DNA of 64,000 bases from Azospirillum lipoferum 4B (GCF_000283655.1 NC_016622.1:2802501-2866500), one strand, 5' to 3'; shown: positions 9,711 through 18,836, counted from the stretch's first letter. Notes: a model not told the origin generated them from the letters alone. Program-made: numbers and translations.

Positions 9711-9740
9711 GCCCGCCGCCTTTTCCCGGCGGCGGGCCTT
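9711..9740 (+). terminator. Hairpin between dnaK and dnaJ (terminator or attenuator)
   Basis: Perfect 10-base stem GCCCGCCGCC (9711-9720) / GGCGGCGGGC (9728-9737) with a 7-base loop, followed only by CTT. It probably causes partial termination, giving more dnaK than dnaJ transcript, or protects the dnaK mRNA end. Confidence 0.65.
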
Positions 9741-9814
9741 CGGTATGCTGGGTCAGGTTCTCAGCTTCGACGCGGACAGTTTGGACCAGAACGACTCAAA
9801 GGCGGTCGGCCCCC

Positions 9815-10966
9815 ATGGCGAAACAGGATTATTACGAGCTGCTCGGTGTGGCGAAGAGCGCCAGCGCGGATGAGCTGAAAAAGGCTTATCGCAAGATGGC
9901 GATGCAGTACCACCCGGACCGCAACCAGGGTGACAAGGACGCCGAGCAGAAGTTCAAGGAAATCAGCGAAGCGTATGACGTCCTGAAGGACGATCAGAAG
10001 CGCGCGGCCTACGACCGGTTCGGCCACGCCGCCTTCGAGGGTGGCCGTGGTCCGGGTGCGGGCGCCGGGGCCGGCGGCTTCAACTTCGACTTCGGCGGCG
10101 GCGGCGGCTTCGCCGACATCTTCGACGAGATGTTCGGCGAGTTCATGGGCGGGCGCCGCGGCGGCGGCGGTGCGTCCGGCCGCGGCCAGGACCTGCGCTA
10201 CAACCTGGAGATCGGGCTGGAGGAGGCCTTCAAGGGCACCCAGACCACCATCCGCGTGCCCACCACCGTGCAGTGCGACGGCTGCAACGGCTCCGGTGCG
10301 GCGGCGGGAACCCAGCCGATCACCTGCCCGACCTGCCAGGGCCATGGCAAGGTGCGGGCGCAGCAGGGCTTCTTCACCATCGAGCGGACCTGCCCCGGCT
10401 GCCACGGCGCCGGCAAGGTCATCAAGGACGCCTGCAAGAGCTGCGGCGGCTCCGGCCGGCTGCGCAAGGAAAAGACCCTGCAGGTCAACATCCCCGCCGG
10501 CGTCGAGGATGGTACCCGCATCCGTTTGGCGGGCGAGGGGGAGGCGGGCTTGCGCGGGGCGCCGGCCGGCGACCTCTACATCTTCCTGGCCATCGCACCC
10601 CACCCGATCTTCCAGCGCGACGGCGCGAACATCCACTGCCGGGTGCCGATCCCGATGACTACGGCGGCTCTCGGCGGTTCGGTGGAGGTGCCGACCATCG
10701 ACGGCACCCGTACCAAGGTGACGGTGCCGCCGGGCACCCAGTCCGGCCACCAGTTCCGCATCAAGGCCAAGGGCATGTCGGTGCTGCGCAGCGCCCAGCG
10801 TGGCGACATGTACATCCAGGCGGTGGTGGAGACCCCGGTGAACCTGACCAAGCGCCAGCAGGAACTGCTGCGCGAGTTCGAGGGCGCCGCCAAGGAAGGG
10901 TCGAATCCGCAGTCGGAGGGTTTCTTCGCCAAGGTGAAGGAGCTTTGGGAAGACCTGAAGGACTGA
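9815..10966 (+). CDS. dnaJ: Chaperone protein DnaJ (Hsp40)
   Basis: 383-residue co-chaperone that delivers unfolded clients to DnaK and stimulates its ATPase. The J domain has HPD at residues 33-35. A Gly/Phe-rich linker (about 70-130) follows. Four CxxCxGxG zinc repeats are present in order: [24 protein letters not shown] and CKSCGGSG. The C-terminal substrate-binding domains are complete, and the length is typical for a type I DnaJ. Transcribed with dnaK but separated by a hairpin; a strong terminator follows. Confidence 0.98.
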   Translation: MAKQDYYELLGVAKSASADELKKAYRKMAMQYHPDRNQGDKDAEQKFKEISEAYDVLKDDQKRAAYDRFGHAAFEGGRGPGAGAGAGGFNFDFGGGGGFADIFDEMFGEFMGGRRGGGGASGRGQDLRYNLEIGLEEAFKGTQTTIRVPTTVQCDGCNGSGAAAGTQPITCPTCQGHGKVRAQQGFFTIERTCPGCHGAGKVIKDACKSCGGSGRLRKEKTLQVNIPAGVEDGTRIRLAGEGEAGLRGAPAGDLYIFLAIAPHPIFQRDGANIHCRVPIPMTTAALGGSVEVPTIDGTRTKVTVPPGTQSGHQFRIKAKGMSVLRSAQRGDMYIQAVVETPVNLTKRQQELLREFEGAAKEGSNPQSEGFFAKVKELWEDLKD

Positions 10967-10991
10967 TCCGCCGTCAATCGCGGATCCGTTG

Positions 10992-11031
10992 AACGGGCGG
11001 CGTGTCGGTGACGCGCCGCCCGTTACTTTTT
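10992..11031 (+). terminator. Rho-independent terminator after dnaJ
   Basis: 11-base stem AACGGGCGGCG (10992-11002) / CGCCGCCCGTT (11014-11024), followed by ACTTTTTG. It closes the dnaK-dnaJ unit before the diguanylate cyclase gene. Confidence 0.85.
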
Positions 11032-11181
11032 GTCGCATGGCCGGAGCTTTCCGTGCTTTCGGAGGGCGGTGACGCCATTTCTGCGCGAAAGCCGTTGAAG
11101 GGATGGTCATGCGCGTGTAATCACCCATCATGGCTATCTCTTCGGCGACATGCCCGGCTTACACCGGGGACAGGCGGCTGC

Positions 11182-12357
11182 ATGCGGGTTGACAGGCTCC
11201 TCGCTGCCCTGTTCGACGCGTTCGTCCGGGGCGACGAACTGCCCACGCTGATCCATCCGGCCAACCACACGCCCATCCTGCAACGGCGGCGCGCCGCGAT
11301 GATCCAGTCGCGCGTACGGATGGTGGCGCTGATCTTCGGCATCCTGACCCCCATGTGGATCGCCATCGACGTCACCGTCTTCGAATGGTCTCTGGCGATC
11401 TGGCTGATCGTCCTGCGCCTGACCGCCAGCGCCGCTTTCCTGGCCCTCGCCTTCGACCGCCGGTCTTGCGAGGACATGACCTGCGCCTGGTGGCGGCTGA
11501 CAGCGCTGCTGGCGATCCCGACGCTGTTCTTCGCCATCTCGCACCCGCTGCTCTACAACCAGGGTGTCGACGATCTGCGCATCGCCGTCAGCGCCGGCTA
11601 CGGCTATCTGCCTTTCGTGATGGTGGCGGGTCTCAGCGTCTTTCCGCTGACCGCGCTGGAGGGCGCGCTGTTCGCCACGCCGATGCTGGGCGCCCATCTG
11701 GCCGCCGGCTTCTACGGGTCGCTGGTGATGCCGTTCCCCTCCTACATCAGCGCGCTGTGGCTGCTGGCGCTGATCGCAGTGGTGGCGACGCTGGCGGCGA
11801 TCAGCCAGCTGCATTTCATGATCGCGCTGCTTGAGCAGGCGGCGCACGATGCGCTGACCGGCGCCTTTTCCCGCCGCATCGGCGAGGAGTTGCTGAAACT
11901 CCAGGTCGCCCATGCCGAGCGGACATTACAGCCGCTGACGGCGATCTTCGTCGACCTCGACGATTTCAAGGCGGTCAACGACCGCTATGGGCATGAGGAG
12001 GGCGACCGGGTCCTGCGCCATGCCGCCAACACCATCCGCAGCCTGCTGCGCCAGTCCGATGCGCTGGTCCGCTGGGGCGGGGAGGAATTCCTGATCGTCT
12101 TGCCCGACACCCCGATGGAGGGTGCGATGATCGCGGTGGAACGGATGCGCCGCGCTGGGTTCGGCAAGCGGCCGGACGGCAGCCTGCAGACCGCCAGCAT
12201 CGGCATCGCCGAACAGACGGCCGACCGCCCCGCCGATTGGGAAGCCCTGGTGGAACTGGCCGACCAGCGCATGTACCGGGCCAAGCAGGACGGCAAGAAC
12301 CGCGTCATCGGGCCGGGCAGGACCGGAGACGAGCCCCGGGACAGCATCGTCGCCTGA
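11182..12357 (+). CDS. Membrane-anchored diguanylate cyclase (GGDEF)
   Basis: 391-residue enzyme predicted to make cyclic di-GMP from two GTP. The N-terminal half (about residues 45-220) is hydrophobic with around six membrane segments and no named sensor domain. The C-terminal GGDEF domain has an intact active site, RWGGEEF (GGEEF at 299-303), and an RxxD inhibitory site (RQSD, R290-D293) five residues upstream, so product inhibition is expected. The start is the ATG at 11182; the frame is open back to 11002 but that part runs through the dnaJ terminator. It stands alone downstream of dnaJ. Confidence 0.92.
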   Translation: MRVDRLLAALFDAFVRGDELPTLIHPANHTPILQRRRAAMIQSRVRMVALIFGILTPMWIAIDVTVFEWSLAIWLIVLRLTASAAFLALAFDRRSCEDMTCAWWRLTALLAIPTLFFAISHPLLYNQGVDDLRIAVSAGYGYLPFVMVAGLSVFPLTALEGALFATPMLGAHLAAGFYGSLVMPFPSYISALWLLALIAVVATLAAISQLHFMIALLEQAAHDALTGAFSRRIGEELLKLQVAHAERTLQPLTAIFVDLDDFKAVNDRYGHEEGDRVLRHAANTIRSLLRQSDALVRWGGEEFLIVLPDTPMEGAMIAVERMRRAGFGKRPDGSLQTASIGIAEQTADRPADWEALVELADQRMYRAKQDGKNRVIGPGRTGDEPRDSIVA

Positions 12358-12363
12358 AGTCCG

Positions 12364-13260
12364 TCAATCCTGCCCCCCGTCCGGCGATGTCGTCTTTCGT
12401 TCGGCTTCGACCCTCCGACGGACCAAGGTCCTGATCCGCTCTTTGACCTCCTCATCCAGCGGATTGTAGACCATGAGCCCGAGATCCGGACGGCCGTCGA
12501 CGGCAAAGGCCGAGTATTCCATCCGGACATTGCCGAGCTGTGGATGCTTGAGCTGCTTGATCCCCTCGCTCGGCGCATAGACATCGGTCTCCGCCCAGAA
12601 GGTGGCAAAGTCCGAGCTGGTCCGGCACAACTCGTCGACGAGGCTGGTGATCTCCTCGGCGGCACCCACCCGTGCGGCATCGACCCGGAAGGCGCCGACC
12701 AGAAAGCGTGCCATGCCTTCCCAGTCCGTCTGCTTGGCACGGATTGTCGGATTGCAGAAGACGAGGCGCAGTATGTTCCGCTGATCTGCCGGCAGCGTGC
12801 CGTAATCGGTCAGAACGATCGCAGCGGCGTCGTTCCAGGCGACCACGTCCCAGGTCGGGGTCTTGATGAAGGCCGGGGAGGCATCGAAGACATCCAACAG
12901 CCGTTGCAGCCGTGGGCTGACCCCGTCCACCGGCCGGTACCGCAGTTCCGGCGGCCGGCCGAGCGCGAGGACGAACAGATGCTCGCGCTCCAGATCGGTA
13001 AGCATCAGGCCGGTGGCGATGCGGTTCAGCACGTCGGCGGACGGCGCACCGCCGCGCCCCTGCTCCAGCCATGTGTACCAGGTCGGGCTGATGTTGGCGC
13101 GCTGCGCCACCTCCTCCCTGCGTAGTCCCGGCGTGCGGCGGCGTCCCGAGAAACCGAAGGCCGCCGGGTCCAGCCGCATGCGGCGGTCGCGCAGGAAGGC
13201 AGCGAGCGTGTTGGCCTTGACGGTCTGCTTCGGCTCCGGCTGCTTGGACTCTGTCGGCAT
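12364..13260 (-). CDS. XRE-type regulator with MmyB-like ligand-binding domain
   Basis: 298-residue helix-turn-helix repressor of the MmyB-like class. The N-terminal XRE domain (about residues 15-85) includes RTPGLRREEVAQRANISPTW then YTWLEQGRG, the usual opening of this family. The C-terminal PAS-like MmyB domain (about 100-275, SPAFIKTPTWDVVAWNDAA) binds a fatty-acid-like ligand in characterised relatives. It is divergent from the SDR gene at 13381 with a 120-base AT-richer spacer, the classical layout for a regulator controlling an adjacent oxidoreductase. A GTG at 13275 is an alternative start. Confidence 0.88.
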   Translation of the reverse strand: MPTESKQPEPKQTVKANTLAAFLRDRRMRLDPAAFGFSGRRRTPGLRREEVAQRANISPTWYTWLEQGRGGAPSADVLNRIATGLMLTDLEREHLFVLALGRPPELRYRPVDGVSPRLQRLLDVFDASPAFIKTPTWDVVAWNDAAAIVLTDYGTLPADQRNILRLVFCNPTIRAKQTDWEGMARFLVGAFRVDAARVGAAEEITSLVDELCRTSSDFATFWAETDVYAPSEGIKQLKHPQLGNVRMEYSAFAVDGRPDLGLMVYNPLDEEVKERIRTLVRRRVEAERKTTSPDGGQD

Positions 13261-13380
13261 CGGCAATCCCGGCACTCATTGTACCCAGGTGATCATTATA
13301 ATAGGAAAAGGTCACTACTTTAACAGGATAACACGCCGCATCAGACTTGGAGGCGACGCTCAATGAAGAGGTGATGGTCC

Positions 13381-14268
13381 ATGCGTATCTTTCTTACCGG
13401 TGCCACCGGCTTCATCGGCTCGGCCGTGCTGTCCGAGCTTCTGCGGGCCGGCCATCAGGTCGTCGGCATGACCCGTTCCCGGGACGGCGCCCGCAGGCTG
13501 GAAGCCGCCGGTGCCGAGCCGTTCCACGCCACGCTGGAGGAGCCGGCCGGCATTCGCCCCGGTGCCGAGACGGCCGACGCGGTGATCCACACCGCATTCG
13601 ATCACGACTTCTCGCGCTACGCCGAGAATTGCGAGAAGGACGGCCGAGTCATCGGCGCCCTCGGCGACGTGCTCAAGGAGTCGGATCGCCCGCTTCTGAT
13701 CACCTCGGCGGTCGGTATGGGCGGTATCGGTCAGGGTCGGCCAGCCCGCGAGGACGTCTTCGACGAAGGCCACCGCCATCCGCGCATCGCCTCTGAACGG
13801 GCCGGCAACGCGCTGCTGGAGGACGGCGTCAACGTCTCGGTGTTGCGTCTACCGCAGGTCCACGATACGGAGAAACAGGGGCTGATTACCCCGCTGATCG
13901 CGATGTTCCGCGAAGCCGGCACTGCCTGCTACATCGGCGAGGGGAGCAACCGCTGGTCCGCCTGCCACCTGGATGATGCGGCCCGCCTCTATCGCTTGGC
14001 GATCGAGAGGAAGGAGCCCGGAGCACGCTATCACGCCGTCGGCGAAGAGGGGATCGGCTTCCGCGAAATCGTGGAGACGCTGGCGCGCGGCCTCGGCATC
14101 CCGGCGGTTTCCGTGCCGCAGGACAAGGCGGCCGACCATTTCGGCTGGCTGGCGGCCTTCGCCGGTATGGACATGTCCGCCTCCAGCGTCCAAACCCGAA
14201 CTAAGCTCGGATGGCAGCCGCAGGGACCGGGCCTGATCGCCGATCTCCAGGCGACGCGATACGCCTAG
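13381..14268 (+). CDS. NAD(P)-dependent epimerase/SDR family oxidoreductase
   Basis: 295-residue atypical short-chain dehydrogenase. The Rossmann motif GATGFIGSAV is at residues 7-16, and a TSA-VGMGG segment (about 108) takes the place of the catalytic Ser region. The canonical YxxxK is not evident (EDVFDEGHRHPRIASERAG lies where it should be), as in several atypical SDRs that act on unknown substrates. The ATG at 13381 is preceded by GAGGTGATGGTCC. It is probably controlled by the divergently encoded MmyB-like regulator. Substrate unknown. Confidence 0.85.
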   Translation: MRIFLTGATGFIGSAVLSELLRAGHQVVGMTRSRDGARRLEAAGAEPFHATLEEPAGIRPGAETADAVIHTAFDHDFSRYAENCEKDGRVIGALGDVLKESDRPLLITSAVGMGGIGQGRPAREDVFDEGHRHPRIASERAGNALLEDGVNVSVLRLPQVHDTEKQGLITPLIAMFREAGTACYIGEGSNRWSACHLDDAARLYRLAIERKEPGARYHAVGEEGIGFREIVETLARGLGIPAVSVPQDKAADHFGWLAAFAGMDMSASSVQTRTKLGWQPQGPGLIADLQATRYA

Positions 14269-14326
14269 ATCGGATCGCGCAAAATCGGGATCGATTTAGA
14301 GCGTGAATCCGATCGCCAAACACAAA

Positions 14327-14370
14327 GCTACAGCGTCGTGCGTTTCATATTAAACGCACGACGCTGTAGC
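14327..14370. repeat. Perfect 19-bp palindrome with 6-base loop (bidirectional terminator-like repeat)
   Basis: GCTACAGCGTCGTGCGTTT (14327-14345), loop CATATT, and its exact reverse complement (14352-14370). It sits between the convergent SDR and thpR genes. It probably terminates transcription from both sides; the flanking AT-richer context and perfect symmetry resemble dispersed palindromic elements of alphaproteobacterial genomes. Confidence 0.8.
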
Positions 14371-14373
14371 CCG

Positions 14374-14916
14374 TCAGGACTCCGCCAGCGGATACTCCCG
14401 CAAGGCCTCATACACCGCGCCGCCATTGCCGAGATGGCTGCGGTAGAGCGTGACATGCTCCACCGACATCGGCCCGGCGCGGAACAGGCCGCGGTCGGAC
14501 AGGAAGCGGCCGATGCGGTCGGCCGGCGCGTCCTTCAACCGGGCCAGCGTGATGTGGGGTGAGAATTTCCTCTCCTCCGCCGGCAGGCCGCAGCGGACGA
14601 GCGCGGATTCGACCTTGGCCTGCAGATGGGCCAGCGCCTCGCTGCGCTCCACCCCCGCCCACAGAACCCGCGCCCGGCGCGCGCTGCCGTACACGCCGAC
14701 CCCGTCGAGGGTAAGCGGGAAGGCCGGTGCGCGAATCTCGGCCAGCGCGGCGTCGATGTCCATCGCCTGATCCTCCGGCACCTCGCCGATGAAGCGCAGG
14801 GTGAGGTGCAGGTTGTCGGACTCGGTCCAGCGCGCACCGGGCACCCCGCCGGCCAGCCCCGCCAGCCGCTGGCGTAGCTCTTCCGTCAGGTCGATGGCGA
14901 CGAACAGGCGGAGCAT
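14374..14916 (-). CDS. thpR: RNA 2',3'-cyclic phosphodiesterase ThpR (2H family)
   Basis: 180-residue member of the 2H phosphoesterase/LigT family that opens 2',3'-cyclic phosphates on RNA to 2'-phosphates. Both catalytic HxTx motifs are present: HLTL at residues 37-40 and HITL at 121-124, with the spacing expected for a two-lobed fold. Start MLRLFVAIDL is the standard family start. The gene lies downstream of a GC-rich palindromic repeat pair (14949-15052) that separates it from the aldo/keto reductase gene. Confidence 0.92.
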   Translation of the reverse strand: MLRLFVAIDLTEELRQRLAGLAGGVPGARWTESDNLHLTLRFIGEVPEDQAMDIDAALAEIRAPAFPLTLDGVGVYGSARRARVLWAGVERSEALAHLQAKVESALVRCGLPAEERKFSPHITLARLKDAPADRIGRFLSDRGLFRAGPMSVEHVTLYRSHLGNGGAVYEALREYPLAES

Positions 14917-14948
14917 GGGACACCTCCGGGGTTGCCGACGGGGTTAGA

Positions 14949-15052
14949 CCCCCACCTATCCTCCCCCGCTTCGCAGGGGAGGGACTGCCGCTAAACGCCG
15001 ACAAAGGTCCATTTCCCTCCCCCGCCCAGCAGGGGAGGGTTAGGGAGGGGGC
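14949..15052. repeat. GC-rich palindromic repeat pair (copy 1)
   Basis: Two related units, one around CTCCCCCGCTTCGCAGGGGA and the second CCCTCCCCCGCCCAGCAGG continuing into GGGAGGGTTAGGGAGGGGGC. Each can form a hairpin with its own arms and the pair can fold on each other. The same motif recurs near 18.9, 23.3, 29.0, 38.4 and 48.7 kb. Confidence 0.8.
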
Positions 15053-15078
15053 AAGCGGCTTGAAACTTTACCAACAGC

Positions 15079-16134
15079 TCACGGGCACGGATCCGGCATG
15101 CGGTTGTGCACGGCGTCGATCTCCGCCATCACCTCCGGCGACAGGGTCAGGTCGATGGAGTCGATGTTGGAGATCAGCGTCTCCATCGTCGTCGCCCCGA
15201 TCAGGGACGAGGTGACGAAGGGTTGCTGCACCGTGAAGGCGATGGCCATCTGGTTGGGCGCCAAGCCGTGGCGGCGGGCGATGTCCAGATAGGCTTCCGT
15301 CGCCGCATCCGCGTTGACGGTGGCGTAGCGCGACGGCCGGTGGTCGAGCGCGCGGCGGCTGCCCGGCGGGATGGCGCCGTTCAGGTACTTGCCGGTCAGC
15401 GTGCCGGCGGCCAGCGGCGAATAGGCCAGCAACCCCACATCCTCGCGCAGGGCCACTTCCGACAGCCCGTTCTCGAAGGTCCGGTTCAGCAGGTTGTAGG
15501 CGTTCTGGATGGAGGCGACGCGCGGCAGGCCCGCCACATCCCCGGCAACCTCGGCGGCGCGCAGCCAGCGCATCACCCCCCAGGGGCTTTCGTTCGACAG
15601 GCCGACATGGCGGATCTTGCCGGCTTGCACCAGTTCGGCCAGGGCCGCCAGCGTCTCCTCGATCGGCACGCCGTCATGCTGCGGCTTGTGCTGGTAGGTG
15701 CGGACGCCGAAGCGGTTGGTGACGCGGTCGGGCCAGTGGATCTGGTAGAGGTCGATGTAGTCGGTCTTCAGCCGCGACAGGCTGGCCTCCACCGCCGCGA
15801 AAAGGTTGGCGCGGTCCAGCCGCGACTTGCCATCGCGCACCCAGCCGAAGCCGCCGGCCGGCGCGCCGATGATCTTGCTGGCGAGGATCACCCGGTCGCG
15901 CTTGCCGCGCGACTGGAACCAGCTGCCGATCACCTCCTCCGTCTTGCCATAGGTGTCGGCGGTGGGCGGGATGGCGTACATCTCCGCCGTGTCCCAGAAA
16001 TTGATGCCGCGGTCGAGTGCCGCGTCCATCTGGGCATGGCCTTCGGCCTCGGTGTTCTGGCGGCCCCAGGTCATGGTGCCCAGGCCGATGGCGCTGACCG
16101 ACAGGCCGGTTCGGCCGAGCGGACGATACTGCAT
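15079..16134 (-). CDS. Aldo/keto reductase (Tas-like)
   Basis: 351-residue NADP(H)-dependent oxidoreductase with a TIM-barrel fold. The AKR tetrad is visible: D48 and Y53 (FWDTAEMY), K87 (ILASKIIG) and H133 (LYQIHWPDR). The sequence resembles E. coli Tas over its full length, including the long loop after the first strand and YQHKPQHDG. Start MQYRPLGRTGLSVSAIGLGT is standard, with AAGGAACG upstream. It lies 28 bases after the FIST gene and may be co-transcribed with it and with the esterase gene. Substrate unknown. Confidence 0.92.
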   Translation of the reverse strand: MQYRPLGRTGLSVSAIGLGTMTWGRQNTEAEGHAQMDAALDRGINFWDTAEMYAIPPTADTYGKTEEVIGSWFQSRGKRDRVILASKIIGAPAGGFGWVRDGKSRLDRANLFAAVEASLSRLKTDYIDLYQIHWPDRVTNRFGVRTYQHKPQHDGVPIEETLAALAELVQAGKIRHVGLSNESPWGVMRWLRAAEVAGDVAGLPRVASIQNAYNLLNRTFENGLSEVALREDVGLLAYSPLAAGTLTGKYLNGAIPPGSRRALDHRPSRYATVNADAATEAYLDIARRHGLAPNQMAIAFTVQQPFVTSSLIGATTMETLISNIDSIDLTLSPEVMAEIDAVHNRMPDPCP

Positions 16135-16162
16135 CCGGAACGTTCCTTATTCGAAATGATCT

Positions 16163-17314
16163 TTACAGAAACAGCGTCAACACGCCGGTGTAGCCATAGA
16201 GCCGGTTGTGCGACACCTCGCCCGACGCGAAGAAACCCGTCAGCGGGATGTCGCCGAAGGTCTCGCGGATCATCGACAACTCGGCATTGGCGGCACCGAA
16301 CAGGCTGGGACCGCGGGCGATGCAGCTGACATACACCGCACCCTTCGGCGTCGCCTTCACCCGTTTCTTGAGGCTGTCCAGCATCCGGCGCATGTCGGCG
16401 GCGGCGGTCTCACGATCGCGGCGGGTGAACATCACCGGCTGGCCGGTCGTTACCCGTTCGGCGATGGAGATCCAGCCGGCGCGCGGATCGATGGCGATCA
16501 GGTCGCGGACCAGATAGTCCTGGGTGTCGGACCCGGCGATGGGCAGCCCGGCGCAGATCAGCCCGGACACCTGCCGCAGGTCGGCGGCAAGCTCCGGACC
16601 GATGTCCTCCTTGAAGACGTCCAGCGCCGGGCGCCCGTCGATCTCCAGGATCACGTTGTCGTCGCTGGCGGTGACGGTGCGCGTCGGCCCGATGGGACGG
16701 CAGCCCTGGGTCAGGGCGGTGGCGACCGGCAGATTGGGCGCGAACAGCACCCCCGACACGCCGCCGTCGGTGACCGGATCGCCATCCTCCGCCCCGGCGG
16801 CGATCTGCGGGAACTCCCCGCGCGAGGCGGTCAGCCCGCCGACCAGGAAGACGCCGGCCTCCTCCGACAGGCGGGACACCAGCCCGGCCATGTCGGCATG
16901 GTGCGGATCGACATGGACCAGCGCCAGCGCCGCGCCATGCTTGTCCAGCCAGCCGCCGGCACTGCCGCGCAGCGGCTCCAGCCCGTCGGTCAGGGTGGGG
17001 AACAGGCGGAAGCTGTCCTCCGGCAGGCGGGCGGCCATGATCGCCAGCCCCGGCTCGTCGAACAGGGCGGCGCCGTTCGCCATCACGCCGATGCCGGCGG
17101 TTCCCACCCAATGGCGGATGCCGGTGACGCCGCGCAGCAGGGTGACGATGCTGGTCGCATGCTCCGCCAGCCCGTCGGTCAGGTAGAGAAAGCCCAGGTT
17201 GCAGCCGGCGACCGGCCCCAGCCGGTCCAGGCAGGCCTTGACCGTCGGTCCCCACTCCACCCCGGCGGCGCAGGCGGCGTGAAAGCGGGTGTCGCTGTCC
17301 AGGGTAACGGTCAT
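16163..17314 (-). CDS. FIST domain sensor protein
   Basis: 383-residue protein made of a FIST N domain (about 20-220) and FIST C domain (about 230-375). Typical markers are GGLTASRGEFPQ in the first domain and FFASGEVSHNRLYGYTGVL at the end. FIST domains are proposed to sense small ligands, perhaps amino acids, and are often fused to or beside signalling proteins; here the protein is alone, with no kinase, GGDEF or chemotaxis gene adjacent. It starts 6 bases after the esterase stop, with its GGAGG site inside the esterase end, so the two are co-translated. Confidence 0.88.
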   Translation of the reverse strand: MTVTLDSDTRFHAACAAGVEWGPTVKACLDRLGPVAGCNLGFLYLTDGLAEHATSIVTLLRGVTGIRHWVGTAGIGVMANGAALFDEPGLAIMAARLPEDSFRLFPTLTDGLEPLRGSAGGWLDKHGAALALVHVDPHHADMAGLVSRLSEEAGVFLVGGLTASRGEFPQIAAGAEDGDPVTDGGVSGVLFAPNLPVATALTQGCRPIGPTRTVTASDDNVILEIDGRPALDVFKEDIGPELAADLRQVSGLICAGLPIAGSDTQDYLVRDLIAIDPRAGWISIAERVTTGQPVMFTRRDRETAAADMRRMLDSLKKRVKATPKGAVYVSCIARGPSLFGAANAELSMIRETFGDIPLTGFFASGEVSHNRLYGYTGVLTLFL

Positions 17315-17320
17315 GATGGG

Positions 17321-18055
17321 TCAGCCTCCGGGTTTTTCGGTAGTCTTCTGGATTTGCGGCAGACTGTCGAGCAGGGCGGTGACGGACGGCAGGATTCGCT
17401 CCACGATCACCGCCACGCCCTGGGCATTGGGATGCAGCCCGTCCTGCTGGATCAGCGACCGTTCCAGCGCCACCCCGTCGAGGAAGAAGGGGTAGAGCGG
17501 CAGGTCATAGCTCTTCGCCAAGTCCGGGTAGATGGCGTTGAACTTGTCGGTATAGGGCTTTCCCAAACTGGGGGAGGCGTACATGCCGGCCAGCAGGGTC
17601 GGAATCTTGCGATCCTTCAGCGTCTTCAGGATGGCGTCGAGATTGTCCTTCGCCTGAGCGGGATCGAGCCCGCGCAGCATGTCGTTGGCACCCAGCTCCA
17701 CGATGGCGGCGTCAGGCTTGTCGGCCAGCGCCCAGTCCAGCCGTGCCCGACCGCCGGCGGTGGTGTCGCCCGACACGCCGGCATTGATGACGGTGACGCT
17801 GTATCCCTTGTCGGCCAGCGCCTTTTCCAGTTGGCGGGTGAAGCCCTGCGGTTCCGGCAGGCCGTAGCCGGCGGTCAGGCTGTCGCCCAGCGCCAGCAGC
17901 TTCACCGGCTGCGCGGCGTCCGCACGGGTCGGAACGGTCATCGATACCCCTGACGCAAAAACGAAGGCGAGCACGGCGCCGAACGCGCCCATGTTGAAAG
18001 CCCGGCGGGTCGTGCCATATGGCGATGGTCCGTTCCGCTTGTGCGAGAGTCGCAT
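17321..18055 (-). CDS. tesA: Arylesterase / lysophospholipase TesA-like (GDSL, SGNH hydrolase)
   Basis: 244-residue periplasmic SGNH hydrolase. Block I with nucleophile S59 is LALGDSLTAGYG, block III is ELGANDMLRG, and the Asp-His pair is DGLHPNAQG. The N-terminus has a TTRRAFNMGAF pattern followed by a hydrophobic stretch and DAAQP cleavage region, which could be a Tat-type signal. The ATG at 18055 shares the bases CATG with the start codon of the divergent ABC gene; a shorter start at 17992 would lose the positively charged end. The arrangement with a YbbA/YbbP-type transporter matches E. coli tesA-ybbA-ybbP. Confidence 0.88.
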   Translation of the reverse strand: MRLSHKRNGPSPYGTTRRAFNMGAFGAVLAFVFASGVSMTVPTRADAAQPVKLLALGDSLTAGYGLPEPQGFTRQLEKALADKGYSVTVINAGVSGDTTAGGRARLDWALADKPDAAIVELGANDMLRGLDPAQAKDNLDAILKTLKDRKIPTLLAGMYASPSLGKPYTDKFNAIYPDLAKSYDLPLYPFFLDGVALERSLIQQDGLHPNAQGVAVIVERILPSVTALLDSLPQIQKTTEKPGG

Positions 18056-18836
18056 GTCCAAGGTCCAATCCTCTGCAACGTCGTCCAATTCCATCGCCCG
18101 ACCCCTCCCCGATTCAATCGGCAACGATTCCATCGTGGAACTCGACGACGTCCACTTGAGATTGGACAGCGGTGCCGGGCCCGTCAACATCCTGCGGGGC
18201 GTGAATCTTCAGGTGGCGGCCGGGGAGCGGGTCGGCGTCGTCGGCCCCAGCGGCTCCGGCAAGTCGACCATGATGATGGTGATGGCAGGTCTGGAACGCC
18301 CCAGCGGCGGCACCGTCCGCGTCGCCGGACAGGAACTGAACCGGCTGGACGAGGACGGCTTGGCGCGCTTCCGCCGCCAGCATGTGGGGATCGTCTTCCA
18401 GGCTTTCCATCTGGTCCCGACCATGACGGCGCTGGAGAATGTCGCCATCCCGCTGGAATTCGCCGGGGTCGCCGACGCCTTCGACCGCGCCCGCATCGGA
18501 CTGGAGCAGGTCGGCCTGGGCCACCGCATCCACCATTATCCCGGCCAGCTTTCGGGCGGCGAGCAGCAGCGCACCGCACTGGCCCGCGCCTTCGTGACCG
18601 AGCCGTCGCTGCTTTTGGCCGACGAGCCGACCGGCAACCTCGACATCGACACCGGCGCCACCATCGTGAAGCTGCTGTTCGATCTGGCCGAACGGCGCGG
18701 CACCACGCTGGTGCTGATCACCCACGACCCGAGCCTCGCCGCCCGCTGCGACCGGACCGTCCGGCTGGCCGACGGCCGCATCGCCGACGACGGGCAGGCG
18801 GCACGGCGCGCAAGGCTGCAGGCGGCGGGGGAGTGA
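18054..18836 (+). CDS. ABC transporter ATP-binding protein (YbbA/LolD type)
   Basis: 260-residue nucleotide-binding subunit. Walker [10 protein letters not shown] is at 64-72, the signature LSGGEQQR at 166-173, and Walker [13 protein letters not shown] ends at about 197, with [14 protein letters not shown] as the switch region. The class is the MacB/LolD/FtsE group, which energises FtsX-like permeases. The first 25 residues are not conserved, so the start could lie later. Its partner permease follows after a palindromic repeat pair. A role in exporting a lipid- or envelope-linked substrate beside an esterase is inferred. Confidence 0.9.
   Translation: MSKVQSSATSSNSIARPLPDSIGNDSIVELDDVHLRLDSGAGPVNILRGVNLQVAAGERVGVVGPSGSGKSTMMMVMAGLERPSGGTVRVAGQELNRLDEDGLARFRRQHVGIVFQAFHLVPTMTALENVAIPLEFAGVADAFDRARIGLEQVGLGHRIHHYPGQLSGGEQQRTALARAFVTEPSLLLADEPTGNLDIDTGATIVKLLFDLAERRGTTLVLITHDPSLAARCDRTVRLADGRIADDGQAARRARLQAAGE

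Noticed and set aside
9761-11131. 456-codon minus-strand open frame antisense to dnaJ
   Set aside because: Shadow of the complete DnaJ coding sequence; no motif and no ribosome-binding site.
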